NCBI RefSeq assembly: GCF_000148645.1
Contig: NC_014541.1
Location: 3,123,139 to 3,187,138, forward strand
Direction of reading: 5' to 3'
From: Ferrimonas balearica DSM 9799
Lineage (GTDB): Bacteria; Pseudomonadota; Gammaproteobacteria; Enterobacterales; Shewanellaceae
Length of the DNA: 64,000 nt
The position numbers and the translations under genes were made by a program. The notes below the pieces were generated by a model. That model did not search any database. It was not told where the DNA came from and saw only the letters and a list, made by a program, of their open reading frames with translations. Below, in pieces: positions 56,687-64,000 of the stretch; the first letter of the stretch is position 1; every line of letters begins with the position of its first letter.

Positions 56687-56707
56687 GGCATCCCTGCCAT
56701 TGACGTC

Positions 56708-56735
56708 AAAAACCCGGCCAAGGCCGGGTTTTTTT
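56708..56735 (+). terminator. Terminator after ychF
   Basis: Stem CCCGGC/GCCGGG (56713-56718 with 56723-56728), loop CAAG, preceded by five A and followed by seven T. Confidence 0.87.
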
Positions 56736-56904
56736 CGTTTTATCTGCCGCTTCCGGGCCCACAGTTGCGAAGACAACCGAAAAAAGCCACCCTCTCTGTG
56801 CGCGCTTTTTGCTCGCCGCCAACGGCGAATTGCTGCTTCTTTATCTAGTCTGACTATTTTCCACGCGAACAATCCCGATTGGAAAGATTTCGCGGCAAAA
56901 GCAG

Positions 56905-56933
56905 TTGACGCTGTGGGGGCAACTCAGCATAAT
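56905..56933 (+). promoter_or_regulatory. Strong promoter of the tRNA operon with GC-rich discriminator
   Basis: TTGACG (56905-56910), exactly 17 bases, then CATAAT (56928-56933). The following bases ACGCCCCGC form a GC-rich discriminator, the hallmark of stringently controlled stable-RNA promoters. It lies 36 bases before the first tRNA. Confidence 0.8.
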
Positions 56934-56969
56934 ACGCCCCGCTCCCAGCGATGGGACGCAACTTTTGAT

Positions 56970-57046
56970 GGCTACGTAGCTCAGCTGGTTAGAGCACGGC
57001 ACTCATAATGCCGGGGTCGCAGGTTCAAGTCCCGCCGTAGCCACCA
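56970..57046 (+). tRNA. tRNA-Met (CAT), elongator
   Basis: A 77-base cloverleaf with CCA. The acceptor GGCTACG pairs with CGTAGCC, the stem CGGCA/TGCCG holds loop CTCATAA, and the sequence follows E. coli metT including the A-C mismatch in the T stem. The first acceptor pair excludes initiator tRNA. First gene of the six-tRNA operon. Confidence 0.95.
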
Positions 57047-57052
57047 TCTTCT

Positions 57053-57137
57053 GCGGAAGTGGCGGAATTGGTAGACGCACCAGATTTAGGTTCTGGCGCC
57101 GCGAGGCGTGAGAGTTCAAGTCTCTCCTTCCGCACCA
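57053..57137 (+). tRNA. tRNA-Leu (TAG)
   Basis: An 85-base class II tRNA with long variable arm and CCA. The acceptor GCGGAAG pairs with CTTCCGC, and the anticodon TAG lies in CCAGA-TTTAGGT-TCTGG. It corresponds to leuW of the E. coli metT operon. Confidence 0.96.
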
Positions 57138-57147
57138 TGTTGTCTGT

Positions 57148-57222
57148 TGGGCTATCGCCAAGCGGTAAGGCAGCGGGTTTTGATCCCGCCATTCCCAGGT
57201 TCGAATCCTGGTAGCCCAGCCA
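57148..57222 (+). tRNA. tRNA-Gln (TTG), operon copy 1
   Basis: 75 bases with CCA, identical to the copy at 52896-52970. Third gene of the operon. Confidence 0.97.
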
Positions 57223-57285
57223 TTATTTTGATGTTTGACGTTGTCGGGCATCGATTGGGGAAAGCCCAATCACCACAGTTTTCGT

Positions 57286-57362
57286 GGCTACGTAGCTCAG
57301 CTGGTTAGAGCACGGCACTCATAATGCCGGGGTCGCAGGTTCAAGTCCCGCCGTAGCCACCA
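57286..57362 (+). tRNA. tRNA-Met (CAT), second copy
   Basis: 77 bases, identical to 56970-57046. The 63-base spacer before it holds nothing recognisable. Confidence 0.95.
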
Positions 57363-57393
57363 TTATTTCGATTGCGTCAGCAATCACCCCAGT

Positions 57394-57468
57394 TGGGCTA
57401 TCGCCAAGCGGTAAGGCAGCGGGTTTTGATCCCGCCATTCCCAGGTTCGAATCCTGGTAGCCCAGCCA
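57394..57468 (+). tRNA. tRNA-Gln (TTG), operon copy 2
   Basis: Identical 75-base gene. It is followed after 33 bases by another copy with a similar leading spacer (CACCCCAGT and CACCCCCAGT), which points to a local duplication. Confidence 0.97.
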
Positions 57469-57501
57469 TCTTTCGAACGACGTCGGTTGTTCACCCCCAG
57501 T

Positions 57502-57576
57502 TGGGCTATCGCCAAGCGGTAAGGCAGCGGGTTTTGATCCCGCCATTCCCAGGTTCGAATCCTGGTAGCCCAGCCA
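57502..57576 (+). tRNA. tRNA-Gln (TTG), operon copy 3
   Basis: Identical 75-base gene with CCA, last of the operon, 7 bases before the terminator hairpin. Confidence 0.97.
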
Positions 57577-57583
57577 TCTTCTC

Positions 57584-57608
57584 AAAAGCTCGCCTTGTGC
57601 GGGCTTTT
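57584..57608 (+). terminator. Terminator of the tRNA operon
   Basis: AAAAGCTCGC pairs with GCGGGCTTTT (one T-G pair) around CTTGT, followed by GTCGTTT. Confidence 0.78.
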
Positions 57609-57738
57609 GTCGTTTCTGGCTCCCGGAAAATCCTTACTGACGCCGTCCTGGTGGCGTTGTGCCGGTGAATTAAGGCCAAGCCCCCCATATCCATCAACGC
57701 GTTGCCTGGGACCGCCCCAGACGTGTCAAAATCGAGAC

Positions 57739-57768
57739 AAAAAAAGCGGCACCCGGTGGGTGCCGCTT
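57739..57768 (-). terminator. Terminator of the copper receptor gene
   Basis: A long stem (57744-57754 with 57758-57768, AAGCGGCACCC/GGGTGCCGCTT) with loop GGT and seven T on the minus strand, 22 bases past the stop. Confidence 0.87.
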
Positions 57769-57790
57769 CGCTTGGCGAGGTTGATGAAAC

Positions 57791-59764
57791 TCAGAAGTTG
57801 TAGTCGAGGCGAACCCAGGCGTTACGGCCCGGCTCGTTAACACGCACCGTGCGCTCCTCCGGCGGCAGCATATCGTTGCCGCTGCCCGCTTTGCTGACGT
57901 GCTCAGCGTAAGCCTTGTCGAAGAGGTTATCGATGCCGAAGCTCAGACGAATCGCTTCGCCATGTTTCCAGGCGCCGTTGAGGGAGAGCACACCGAAGCC
58001 GGCGGTTTCACCCAGGTCCTGGCCCACGATGTTGCCCTGCCCTACGGCGACGCGATCCTGGTTGTCCACCAGGCGCCACAACGCCCCGAACGCCCAGTTG
58101 TCGTTCTCGTAGTCCAGCGCGACGCGGCCTTCCAGCGGTGAGATCTGACCCAACGCCACATTGTCGGTGTCGTTATCGCCGTGGGTATACGCCACGGTGG
58201 TGGTCAGCTTGAAGTACTGAGCAAAGCGGTAACTCGCGCCCAACTCCCCGCCCCACAGGGTGGCATCCACATTCCGGGCACTGGGCATGCTGTTGTTGTC
58301 GATCAGGATGTAATCCTGAATGTCGGCATAGAACAGCGAGGCGGACAGCTCCACCGGGCCCTGATAGATCCAGCCCATATCCAGCTGGGTGGTCTGCTCC
58401 GGATCCAGGGTCAGGTTTTTGCCCGACTTCATGATCTCCCAGTAGTCGGCGATGCGCTGGGCATAACCCACACCGGCGTAGAGCTGGTGTTGTTCCAGCA
58501 GCCACTCGTAACGACCAAAACCGCTGACCAGGTTTTCAGTGCGCTCATTGACCTTATTGGCGCCAGACCAGCTGCCCAGCAACGTCTGCTCGTAGCGGTC
58601 ATAACGGGCGCCAGCCACCACTTTGCCCGGACCGATCTGCCAGTCAGACTCCAGCAACAAACCGAGGTTTTCCTTGCTGTAGACGTCCTCGAACGCGTTG
58701 CCCAGCAGTTCATCCAGGCTCAGGCCGTTGCGCATGTCCTGGGTGCTGTCCAGGTAGTCGATGCCCACCAGCAGCGCCCAGTTGTCGCTGGGGGTCAGTT
58801 CAAACCAGAGGTGGCCACCGATGTTGGTGCGACGCGGGTTGGCACCGGGGACGGTGTTATCCAGCTTGTCGAACTGGTCCATGATGTGGTCGTTCTGGTT
58901 CCAGTAAGCCTGGAACTCCACCATCTTGAGCCAATCCAGCTGGGAACCGGTACGGGCCAGCAGAGTCGCGTTTTCGTTGTCGATCTGGCGGGCTTTGTTG
59001 GCGCGGTCCGCGTACTCCGCAGAGCCGGAGGAGAAGCCGTAACTCAGTTCCAGCACCGAGTCCGCATCCGGCGTCCAGCCGATGGCGGTATGGAAGCTGT
59101 CACGGTCATAGCTGGATTGCATGGTGTCGCCGTTGCCGTCCTCGAAATCATCACTCTCGGAATGGTTGGCATCGATGCGCCAGTAGTGGTCCGGGGTGCC
59201 GGTGATCAGCTCCATGGCGTAGTCTTTACGCTCGAAGCTGCCAAAGGTCATGCTGGCACGGCCCTCCGTCCCCTTCTCCGCCAGGCCGAAGTGGTCGCGT
59301 TCAAACAGCACGGTACCGGCAGAACCCACCGGGCCATACTTCACGGTCTGTGGGCCTTTAATCACCTCAACCCGTTCATAGGTGTCCGGCGAGATGTAGT
59401 TGGTCGGCGGGTCCATACGGCCACCGCAGGTGCCCCCCACCTGTTGGCCATCGTTCACGATATTGACCCGGGAACCGGCCATACCACGCAGGGTGATGTC
59501 GCCACCGGCGCCACCCTTACGGATGACGTTAAAGCCGGGGATGGTGCGCAGGAAACCGGAGCCATCAAATGCCGGCAGCGGCTGGCGCGGCAGTTTGGGG
59601 TCGGTGACCACGGTCAGCGGTGATTGCATCACGTCCGCGGTAACCACCTGGTATTCGTCGCAGTGACCCTCCTCAGCACAATCGCTGATCTTATCGGCGT
59701 AGGCCGGCAGGGCCAGCGCCAGGTTTACGGCCGCAGTAACGGCCAGAAGCTTGCTAACAGGCAT
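57791..59764 (-). CDS. TonB-dependent copper receptor (OprC/NosA family)
   Basis: A 657-residue outer-membrane gated channel. The signal peptide (to about residue 23, ALPAYA) is followed by a plug domain and a 22-strand barrel ending in NAWVRLDYNF. The plug carries the family signature RMDPPTNYISPDTYERVEVIKGPQT. The copper ligands known from Pseudomonas OprC, CxxxM in the plug and HxM in the barrel, are both present: Cys113 with Met117, and His293 with Met295. It is expected to bind and import copper for cuproenzymes. AAGGA precedes the ATG. It stands alone, with no TonB/ExbBD or copper-handling gene nearby. Confidence 0.92.
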   Translation of the reverse strand: MPVSKLLAVTAAVNLALALPAYADKISDCAEEGHCDEYQVVTADVMQSPLTVVTDPKLPRQPLPAFDGSGFLRTIPGFNVIRKGGAGGDITLRGMAGSRVNIVNDGQQVGGTCGGRMDPPTNYISPDTYERVEVIKGPQTVKYGPVGSAGTVLFERDHFGLAEKGTEGRASMTFGSFERKDYAMELITGTPDHYWRIDANHSESDDFEDGNGDTMQSSYDRDSFHTAIGWTPDADSVLELSYGFSSGSAEYADRANKARQIDNENATLLARTGSQLDWLKMVEFQAYWNQNDHIMDQFDKLDNTVPGANPRRTNIGGHLWFELTPSDNWALLVGIDYLDSTQDMRNGLSLDELLGNAFEDVYSKENLGLLLESDWQIGPGKVVAGARYDRYEQTLLGSWSGANKVNERTENLVSGFGRYEWLLEQHQLYAGVGYAQRIADYWEIMKSGKNLTLDPEQTTQLDMGWIYQGPVELSASLFYADIQDYILIDNNSMPSARNVDATLWGGELGASYRFAQYFKLTTTVAYTHGDNDTDNVALGQISPLEGRVALDYENDNWAFGALWRLVDNQDRVAVGQGNIVGQDLGETAGFGVLSLNGAWKHGEAIRLSFGIDNLFDKAYAEHVSKAGSGNDMLPPEERTVRVNEPGRNAWVRLDYNF

Positions 59765-59883
59765 GAAATGTCAATCCTTGTGATCGTTCAGCGCGGGGCA
59801 AGTGCCATGGGATAGACGCTGTTTTACTCCGATTCAGGAAAAGACCAAGGGGGAGTGCGCGGGGTGCGACAATATGCCGCAGC

Positions 59884-59911
59884 GGGGCGTCGCAGGGACG
59901 CCCCGAAGGGG
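59884..59911 (-). other. Overlapping hairpins past the GtrA gene
   Basis: GGGGCGTC (59884-59891) pairs with GACGCCCC (59897-59904), and the last four bases also pair as CCCC-GAA-GGGG (59901-59911), so the two stems exclude each other. There is no T-run, so it is not a standard terminator. It lies between the GtrA stop and the copper receptor start region. Confidence 0.35.
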
Positions 59912-59918
59912 TAAAGAC

Positions 59919-60320
59919 TCAGCGGGATGGGGTGTCGGCGGGGGCAAAAACCCAGGTCTGGCTGGCAAAGTAATTCACCCCCATGCCAGCGAGAATGCCA
60001 CCCACCAACGCGACATAGGGCGCCAACCCCTGGTGGCCCAGCAGCATCAAAAATAACTGGAACACCCCCAGGTTGGGCACGGCCGCCACCAGCGCACTGG
60101 CGAGGGCCCGGCGCCACTGGTGCCAGCAGGGCTGGCTGGGCCGGTCAGCAAAGGTCAGCCACCGGTTGCCCAGCCAGGTGGTGCTGGCTGCTGCCACAAA
60201 GGCCACGCCCCGGGCCAGTTGCAATGGCCACCCCAGCCCCTGCCACAACAGGGCAAAGCAGAGGCTGTCGACCGCGAACCCCAGCGCCCCGATCAGGGCA
60301 AAACGGGCAAAGCGCTTCAC
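59919..60320 (-). CDS. GtrA family membrane protein (lipid-linked sugar flippase)
   Basis: A 133-residue protein with four membrane helices. It opens FARFALIGALGFAVDSLCFALL, the GtrA signature, and closes with GMGVNYFASQTWVF. GtrA proteins are thought to flip undecaprenyl-phosphate-linked glucose or similar sugars to the periplasm. The start is GTG inside the stop of the preceding gene (GTGA). Third in the GtrB-like/ArnT-like/GtrA run. Confidence 0.9.
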   Translation of the reverse strand: MKRFARFALIGALGFAVDSLCFALLWQGLGWPLQLARGVAFVAAASTTWLGNRWLTFADRPSQPCWHQWRRALASALVAAVPNLGVFQLFLMLLGHQGLAPYVALVGGILAGMGVNYFASQTWVFAPADTPSR

Positions 60321-61699
60321 TGCACCGCCTCGCAGCCATAGATCACCCGCTTACCCCGCTGGCGCAGGGGCTCGCAACGGAACTGACCGCTCTTAAGAGG
60401 CTGAGCCAGAGAAGCCGGGCGTCCCGCCAGGTAAAACTCTCCCTGGTGCGGCAGCTGCGCCAGGCTGTCCGCCTCCAGCGCCTGGCCCTCGGAATAGAAC
60501 TGGCCAGAGAAGGGGCGTTTCTGCCAGTAGTACAGCGGCGCTTCGGGCAGCCCAGCCAGCAGGGTTTTATCGCTTTTGTTGTCGCTCATGTCGGTGCCCA
60601 CCAGTACCCCCAGTGCCACCACCAGCAGCATTGGCGTCACCAGGCTGGCACCGGTCACCAGCCGCATCTCGCGCTCACTGACCAGACTGGCCACCAGCAA
60701 AGCCAGCGCCGGGATGCCCGGCAGCACATAGGCAGGCAGGATGTTACCCGCCAGGGTAAACAGCAGCATCGGCGCCACCATCCACATCAGCAGGAAGCTG
60801 AGCCAGGGGCGGTTAACGCCACCCTCGCTTTGACGACGACGCCAGCCCAGCCACGGCAGCAGCACCGACCAGGGCAGTGCCGCGTACAGCCAGAACAGCC
60901 AGATGGTGCCGCGCGGCTCATCGTGGGCGGAGCCATAGAGGTCACCCTGCCAGCCACTCTCAACAAAACGCGAGAAGTGTTCGCCCACCAGGAAGTAGTT
61001 GAGGAAGCCGGGGGTGGCCTGCTCCGCCAGGCAGTACCAAGGGGCGGCAATCGCCAGCATCAGTGCGGTGCCGGACAGCAGCGGGAAGCGACGCCACAGC
61101 ACCACAAAGGCGCCTTTAACGCCGTGTTGCAGCAACAGCCAGGGGCCCACCGCCAGCGCCATCAGCACGATCACCACCGGCCCCTTGGCCAGCAGGCCAA
61201 TGGCAAGGCCGGCAAACGCCAGATACCCCCATCGATACTGCCCCTGCCAGCCCAGATAGAACCCCATCATCGCCAGGGTCAGGCCGAGGGTCAGCGCCAT
61301 GTCGGTCATCACCGCACCGCTGGCGATGGCGAAGATGGCGCAGCTGGACAGCACCAGTGCGGTCAGGGCGCGGTTGATGCCCTGACGGCGGGCCAGACTG
61401 ACCACCAGCGCCAGCGTCAGCACACCGGCAATCCAGTGCGGCAGCCGCGCGGCAAACTCATTCTCCCCCAACACCGTCATGGCGCCGGCGCTCATCCAGG
61501 TGTGCAGCGGCGGCTTGCCCCAGAACGGCACGCCGTAATCAAACTGCGGCGTTAGCCAGTTACCGGTTTCCACCATGATTCGGGCCATCTCACCGTAGCG
61601 GGCCTCGGTGGTGTCCATCAGCGGGTAAGCCCCCAACGTGGCCAGTCGCACCAACAGGGCAAACGCGGCCAGCAGCCATAACGTTCGGGTCCGAATCAT
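60317..61699 (-). CDS. ArnT/PMT-like integral-membrane glycosyltransferase
   Basis: A 460-residue transferase with about eleven to twelve helices, GT83/GT39-type. The first periplasmic loop has MDTTEARYGEMARIMVETGNW followed by PQFDYGVPFWGKPPLHTWM, the layout of ArnT, whose loop acidic residues take part in catalysis. Such enzymes move a sugar from an undecaprenyl-phosphate carrier to lipid A, a protein or a glycan. It overlaps the upstream gene by four bases (ATGA). Whether the sugar is aminoarabinose, glucose or another cannot be told, as no Ara4N synthesis genes are in the window. Confidence 0.87.
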   Translation of the reverse strand: MIRTRTLWLLAAFALLVRLATLGAYPLMDTTEARYGEMARIMVETGNWLTPQFDYGVPFWGKPPLHTWMSAGAMTVLGENEFAARLPHWIAGVLTLALVVSLARRQGINRALTALVLSSCAIFAIASGAVMTDMALTLGLTLAMMGFYLGWQGQYRWGYLAFAGLAIGLLAKGPVVIVLMALAVGPWLLLQHGVKGAFVVLWRRFPLLSGTALMLAIAAPWYCLAEQATPGFLNYFLVGEHFSRFVESGWQGDLYGSAHDEPRGTIWLFWLYAALPWSVLLPWLGWRRRQSEGGVNRPWLSFLLMWMVAPMLLFTLAGNILPAYVLPGIPALALLVASLVSEREMRLVTGASLVTPMLLVVALGVLVGTDMSDNKSDKTLLAGLPEAPLYYWQKRPFSGQFYSEGQALEADSLAQLPHQGEFYLAGRPASLAQPLKSGQFRCEPLRQRGKRVIYGCEAVQ

Positions 61700-62700
61700 C
61701 CCTGCGCCTCCTGAACCTGACGCAGAACCTGACGCGGACGCTCAATCACCTCCGCCACCAGATAGTTGGGGCGTCCTTTGGTCTCGATATAGACGCGGCC
61801 CAGGTATTCCCCCAGCAGCCCCATGGCCACCAGTTGCACCCCGCCCAAGGCCAGCACCGCCACCATCAACGAGGGGTAACCGGCCACGGTTTCGCCCCAC
61901 AGCAGGGTCTTCGCCACCACCCAGCCGCCGTAGAGGAAGGCACCGAGGGCGATGGTCAGGCCGGTCCAGGTGGCCAGCCGCAAGGGACGGATGCTGAACG
62001 AGGTGATGCCATCCATCGCCAGACCCACCAGCTTGGGGTAGTTCCACTTGGTGTCACCCGCTTCGCGCGGGTCACGGTCAAACTGGAGGGTGATCTGCTT
62101 GAAACCGGGCCAGGCAAACAGCCCTTTCATATAGCGGCTGCGCTCCGGCAGGGCGTTGAGCTGGTCCACCACCTGGCGACTGAGCAGGCGAAAGTCCCCC
62201 ACATTCTCCGGGATCGGCATCTCCGACAGCCAGTTAAGGATACGGTAGTAGGCGGCCGCAGAGGTGCGTTTAAACCAGCTTTCACCGAGACGGCGGCGAC
62301 GCTGCATATTGACCACGTCGTACCCCTCGCGCCACTTGGCCAGCATGTCGGGGATCAGCTCCGGCGGGTCCTGCAGGTCCGCATCCAGCAGGATCACCGC
62401 CTGACCACGGGCATAAGCCAGACCCGCACTCATCGCTGCCTCTTTGCCGAAGTTGCGGCTCAGGGAGAGGCAGAGGTGCTCACTGCTGCTGCGCGGCAGG
62501 TGCTGGGCCATCTGGTGGCTGCCATCCTTGCTGCCGTCATCGACGAACACAATCTCGCAGCGCTCCGGCATTGCATCCAGTACCTGGGTCAGGCGCTGGT
62601 GCAGGGCTGGCAGCACTTCGGTTTCGTTGTAGAGGGGAACTATCACGCTGAGGGTGATGGGGGCGATTTCGCCTTTCGGTAACGCTTTAAGTTTCAGCAT
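61696..62700 (-). CDS. GtrB/ArnC-like polyprenyl-phosphate glycosyltransferase
   Basis: A 334-residue GT2 enzyme that charges undecaprenyl phosphate with a sugar. Motifs are LSVIVPLYNETEVLPALHQRL, VFVDDGSKDGSH, LDADLQDPPELIPDML and MQRRRRLGESWFKR. Two C-terminal membrane helices (about 230-295) are as in GtrB and ArnC. It is the first gene of the three-gene run and is divergent from the two-component system. The LDADLQDPPE form is closer to the GtrB/DPM1 group than to classic ArnC, but the sugar is undetermined. Confidence 0.9.
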   Translation of the reverse strand: MLKLKALPKGEIAPITLSVIVPLYNETEVLPALHQRLTQVLDAMPERCEIVFVDDGSKDGSHQMAQHLPRSSSEHLCLSLSRNFGKEAAMSAGLAYARGQAVILLDADLQDPPELIPDMLAKWREGYDVVNMQRRRRLGESWFKRTSAAAYYRILNWLSEMPIPENVGDFRLLSRQVVDQLNALPERSRYMKGLFAWPGFKQITLQFDRDPREAGDTKWNYPKLVGLAMDGITSFSIRPLRLATWTGLTIALGAFLYGGWVVAKTLLWGETVAGYPSLMVAVLALGGVQLVAMGLLGEYLGRVYIETKGRPNYLVAEVIERPRQVLRQVQEAQG

Positions 62701-62834
62701 CGCTCTCTCACAATAACGGCAAGCAGGCCCGGTTTGGCCTTATGGCGTGCATTGTCCGGCCCCATCCGTGAAAAAAACGTTGTCGACATTTTTTCCACGC
62801 CGGAGGCGCCACCTTTGACAGAGCAAACTGCAGT

Positions 62835-63527
62835 ATGACGACAGCGATTTTGAAGCGAATTCTTCTGGTGGAAGATAACCGGGACGTGGCCGGCATTATC
62901 TTTGATTTCTTCGAGGCACAGGGGGTGGTGCTGGATTACGCCGACAACGGCGAGCTGGGATTGACCCTGGCCCGCGAACAGGACTTTGACGCCATTATCC
63001 TCGACCTGATGTTGCCGAGGATGGATGGTCGTACCCTGTGCAAAAAACTGCGTGAGGAGGGCAAGCGCACGCCGATTCTGATGCTGACCGCCCTGGGCAG
63101 CCGGGAAGACACCCTGACCGGTTTTGACTGCGGCGCCGATGACTACCTGGCCAAGCCCTTTGACCTCGACATCCTGCAGGCCCGTCTGACTGCGCTGGTA
63201 CGTCGTTACCGTGGACAAGTGACCCCGCTGGAGCGTCACTTCGGCGAGCTGGTGCTCAACCCCAATACCCGCTCTGCCACCCGCCAGGGGCGGCCGCTGG
63301 CGCTCAACCCCACCACCTACACCATTCTGGAGCTGCTGTGCCGCACCGCCCCGGAGATCGTCACCCGGGAGACCCTCTGTGACGCCCTGTGGCCCGATGG
63401 TGAACCCAATAACGAGGTGCTGCGCAGCCACATCTACCAACTGCGCAACCAGCTTGACCGTCCCTTCGCGGTGCCGATGCTGGTGACCGTGCCGAAAGTG
63501 GGCTTTCGCCTGGAGATCCCGGCATGA
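62835..63527 (+). CDS. OmpR-family response regulator
   Basis: A 230-residue regulator. The receiver has the acidic pair Glu13-Asp14, phospho-acceptor Asp57 (in ILDLMLPRMDG) and Lys107 (LAKPFD). The winged-helix domain follows, with the recognition region EVLRSHIYQLRNQLD. It resembles the PhoP/PmrA/QseB subgroup. No good ribosome site precedes the ATG. Its stop overlaps the kinase start (ATGA). By position it may control the divergent glycosyltransferase run. Confidence 0.92.
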   Translation: MTTAILKRILLVEDNRDVAGIIFDFFEAQGVVLDYADNGELGLTLAREQDFDAIILDLMLPRMDGRTLCKKLREEGKRTPILMLTALGSREDTLTGFDCGADDYLAKPFDLDILQARLTALVRRYRGQVTPLERHFGELVLNPNTRSATRQGRPLALNPTTYTILELLCRTAPEIVTRETLCDALWPDGEPNNEVLRSHIYQLRNQLDRPFAVPMLVTVPKVGFRLEIPA

Positions 63528-64000
63528 AACGCAGCTCTGCCTCCACCCTGACCCGCAAGCTGGCGCTGGTGTTTACCGGGCTGGCCGTGCTGGTGGGTCT
63601 GGTGCTCTACCTGCTGATCCGCGAGGCGATCATGCTGGCCGAGGACAACGTCAGCCTGCGCCATCTGGAAGCCAACCGGGGCTACGCCGAAGCGCTCTAC
63701 CTGACCGGGGCTGAGGGGCCACAGCAGCTGGATGAGGTGACCTTCGCCTACAACGACCCGGACAGCCTGCCGACGTTTATCCCCGATGAGTACCGCTACG
63801 CCGTCAAGCTGCAGTCGGAGATCCAGACCGACTATGGGGAGTTCTTTATCCTGGTGGACCAGTATTATGAGGGCCGAGAGCGTAAGCCCATCTACCTGCT
63901 GGCCCACGCCGAGCCGCTGGAGCTGACCGAGCACGAAGGGGGACTGATCAGCCTGGTGATCATCGTCATCACCACCCTGCTGTTGGCCATCTTTGGCGCG
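63524..64000 (+). CDS. Sensor histidine kinase, N-terminal part (cut by window edge)
   Basis: The frame is open for 159 codons to the right edge. It begins MKRSSASTLTRKLALVF, with one membrane helix at about 12-34, a periplasmic region of about 105 residues with many acidic residues (for example DEVTFAYNDPDSLPTFIPDEY), and a second helix from about residue 142. The catalytic domains would lie beyond the edge. The histidine kinase call rests on this topology and on coupling to the response regulator. The acidic sensor surface recalls PhoQ-like metal or cationic-peptide sensing, but this is inference. Confidence 0.8.
   Translation, partial: MKRSSASTLTRKLALVFTGLAVLVGLVLYLLIREAIMLAEDNVSLRHLEANRGYAEALYLTGAEGPQQLDEVTFAYNDPDSLPTFIPDEYRYAVKLQSEIQTDYGEFFILVDQYYEGRERKPIYLLAHAEPLELTEHEGGLISLVIIVITTLLLAIFGA

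Noticed and set aside
57148-57576. Evenly repeated 75-base units that could suggest a CRISPR or other repeat array
   Set aside because: Each unit folds as tRNA-Gln or tRNA-Met with an encoded CCA, and the spacers are short and irregular.
57003-57585. Minus-strand frames with repeated [17 protein letters not shown]-type peptides
   Set aside because: These are translations of the antisense of tandem tRNA genes, a known source of false protein annotations. The one at 52730-52993 has the same cause.

Overview
The window is a dense, GC-rich (roughly 60%) chromosomal segment of a gammaproteobacterium. Gene order and protein flavour point to the Alteromonadales, closest in impression to Ferrimonas or Shewanella. 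The evidence is conserved core synteny (hemA-prfA-prmC-sirB2-kdsA divergent from lolB-ispE-tRNA-Gln-prs; gcvA/DUF423/rlmM; a metT-type tRNA operon), a NAD-type isocitrate dehydrogenase and the enlarged PstC/PstA permease subunits. The genus is an inference. No insertion sequence, prophage, integrase, CRISPR array or rRNA gene was seen, and apart from one gene cut by the right edge every gene looks intact.

Region by region: 1-4.6 kb holds an RND efflux pump and its lipoprotein adaptor. 4.7-20.3 kb is a phosphate/polyphosphate locus: ppk2, phoU-pstB-pstA-pstC, ppk1-ppx, a TonB-C-like lipoprotein, an EVE-domain protein, pstS, phoR-phoB and a porin. PHO boxes (two 7-base repeats with a 4-base spacer) lie before pstC, pstS, phoB and the porin, with a weaker one before ppk1. 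20.4-26.4 kb is DNA maintenance (sbcDC, rdgC). 26.5-37.7 kb carries an M61 peptidase, a TPR membrane protein with a degenerate GGDEF-like tail, a diguanylate cyclase, the overlapping run ppnN-xni-SDR-metallo-beta-lactamase, the Na+/Ser-Thr symporter sstT and a DUF3192 protein. 37.7-45.3 kb has a secreted S9 peptidase, icd, a small membrane protein, rlmM, DUF423, an alpha/beta hydrolase, gcvA and a tiny exported protein.

45.4-56.7 kb is housekeeping: kdsA, a DUF819 transporter-like protein in the place sirB1 occupies in E. coli, sirB2, prmC, prfA and hemA on one strand; lolB, ispE, tRNA-Gln, prs, rplY, pth and ychF on the other. 56.9-57.6 kb is a six-tRNA operon (Met-Leu-Gln-Met-Gln-Gln) with a strong promoter and a GC-rich discriminator. 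The right end has a TonB-dependent copper receptor with all four OprC copper ligands, a three-gene lipid-linked glycosylation cassette (GtrB-like, ArnT/PMT-like, GtrA) and a divergent two-component system whose kinase is cut by the window edge.

The clearest coordinated unit is the Pho locus. It combines phosphate sensing (PhoR/PhoB), outer-membrane entry (porin), periplasmic capture and import (PstSCAB), signalling (PhoU), and polyphosphate synthesis and breakdown (PPK1, PPK2, PPX). The least explained parts are the Gtr/ArnT-like cassette with its neighbouring two-component system, the TPR/degenerate-GGDEF protein next to a diguanylate cyclase, and the 71-residue exported protein with its own promoter and terminator.
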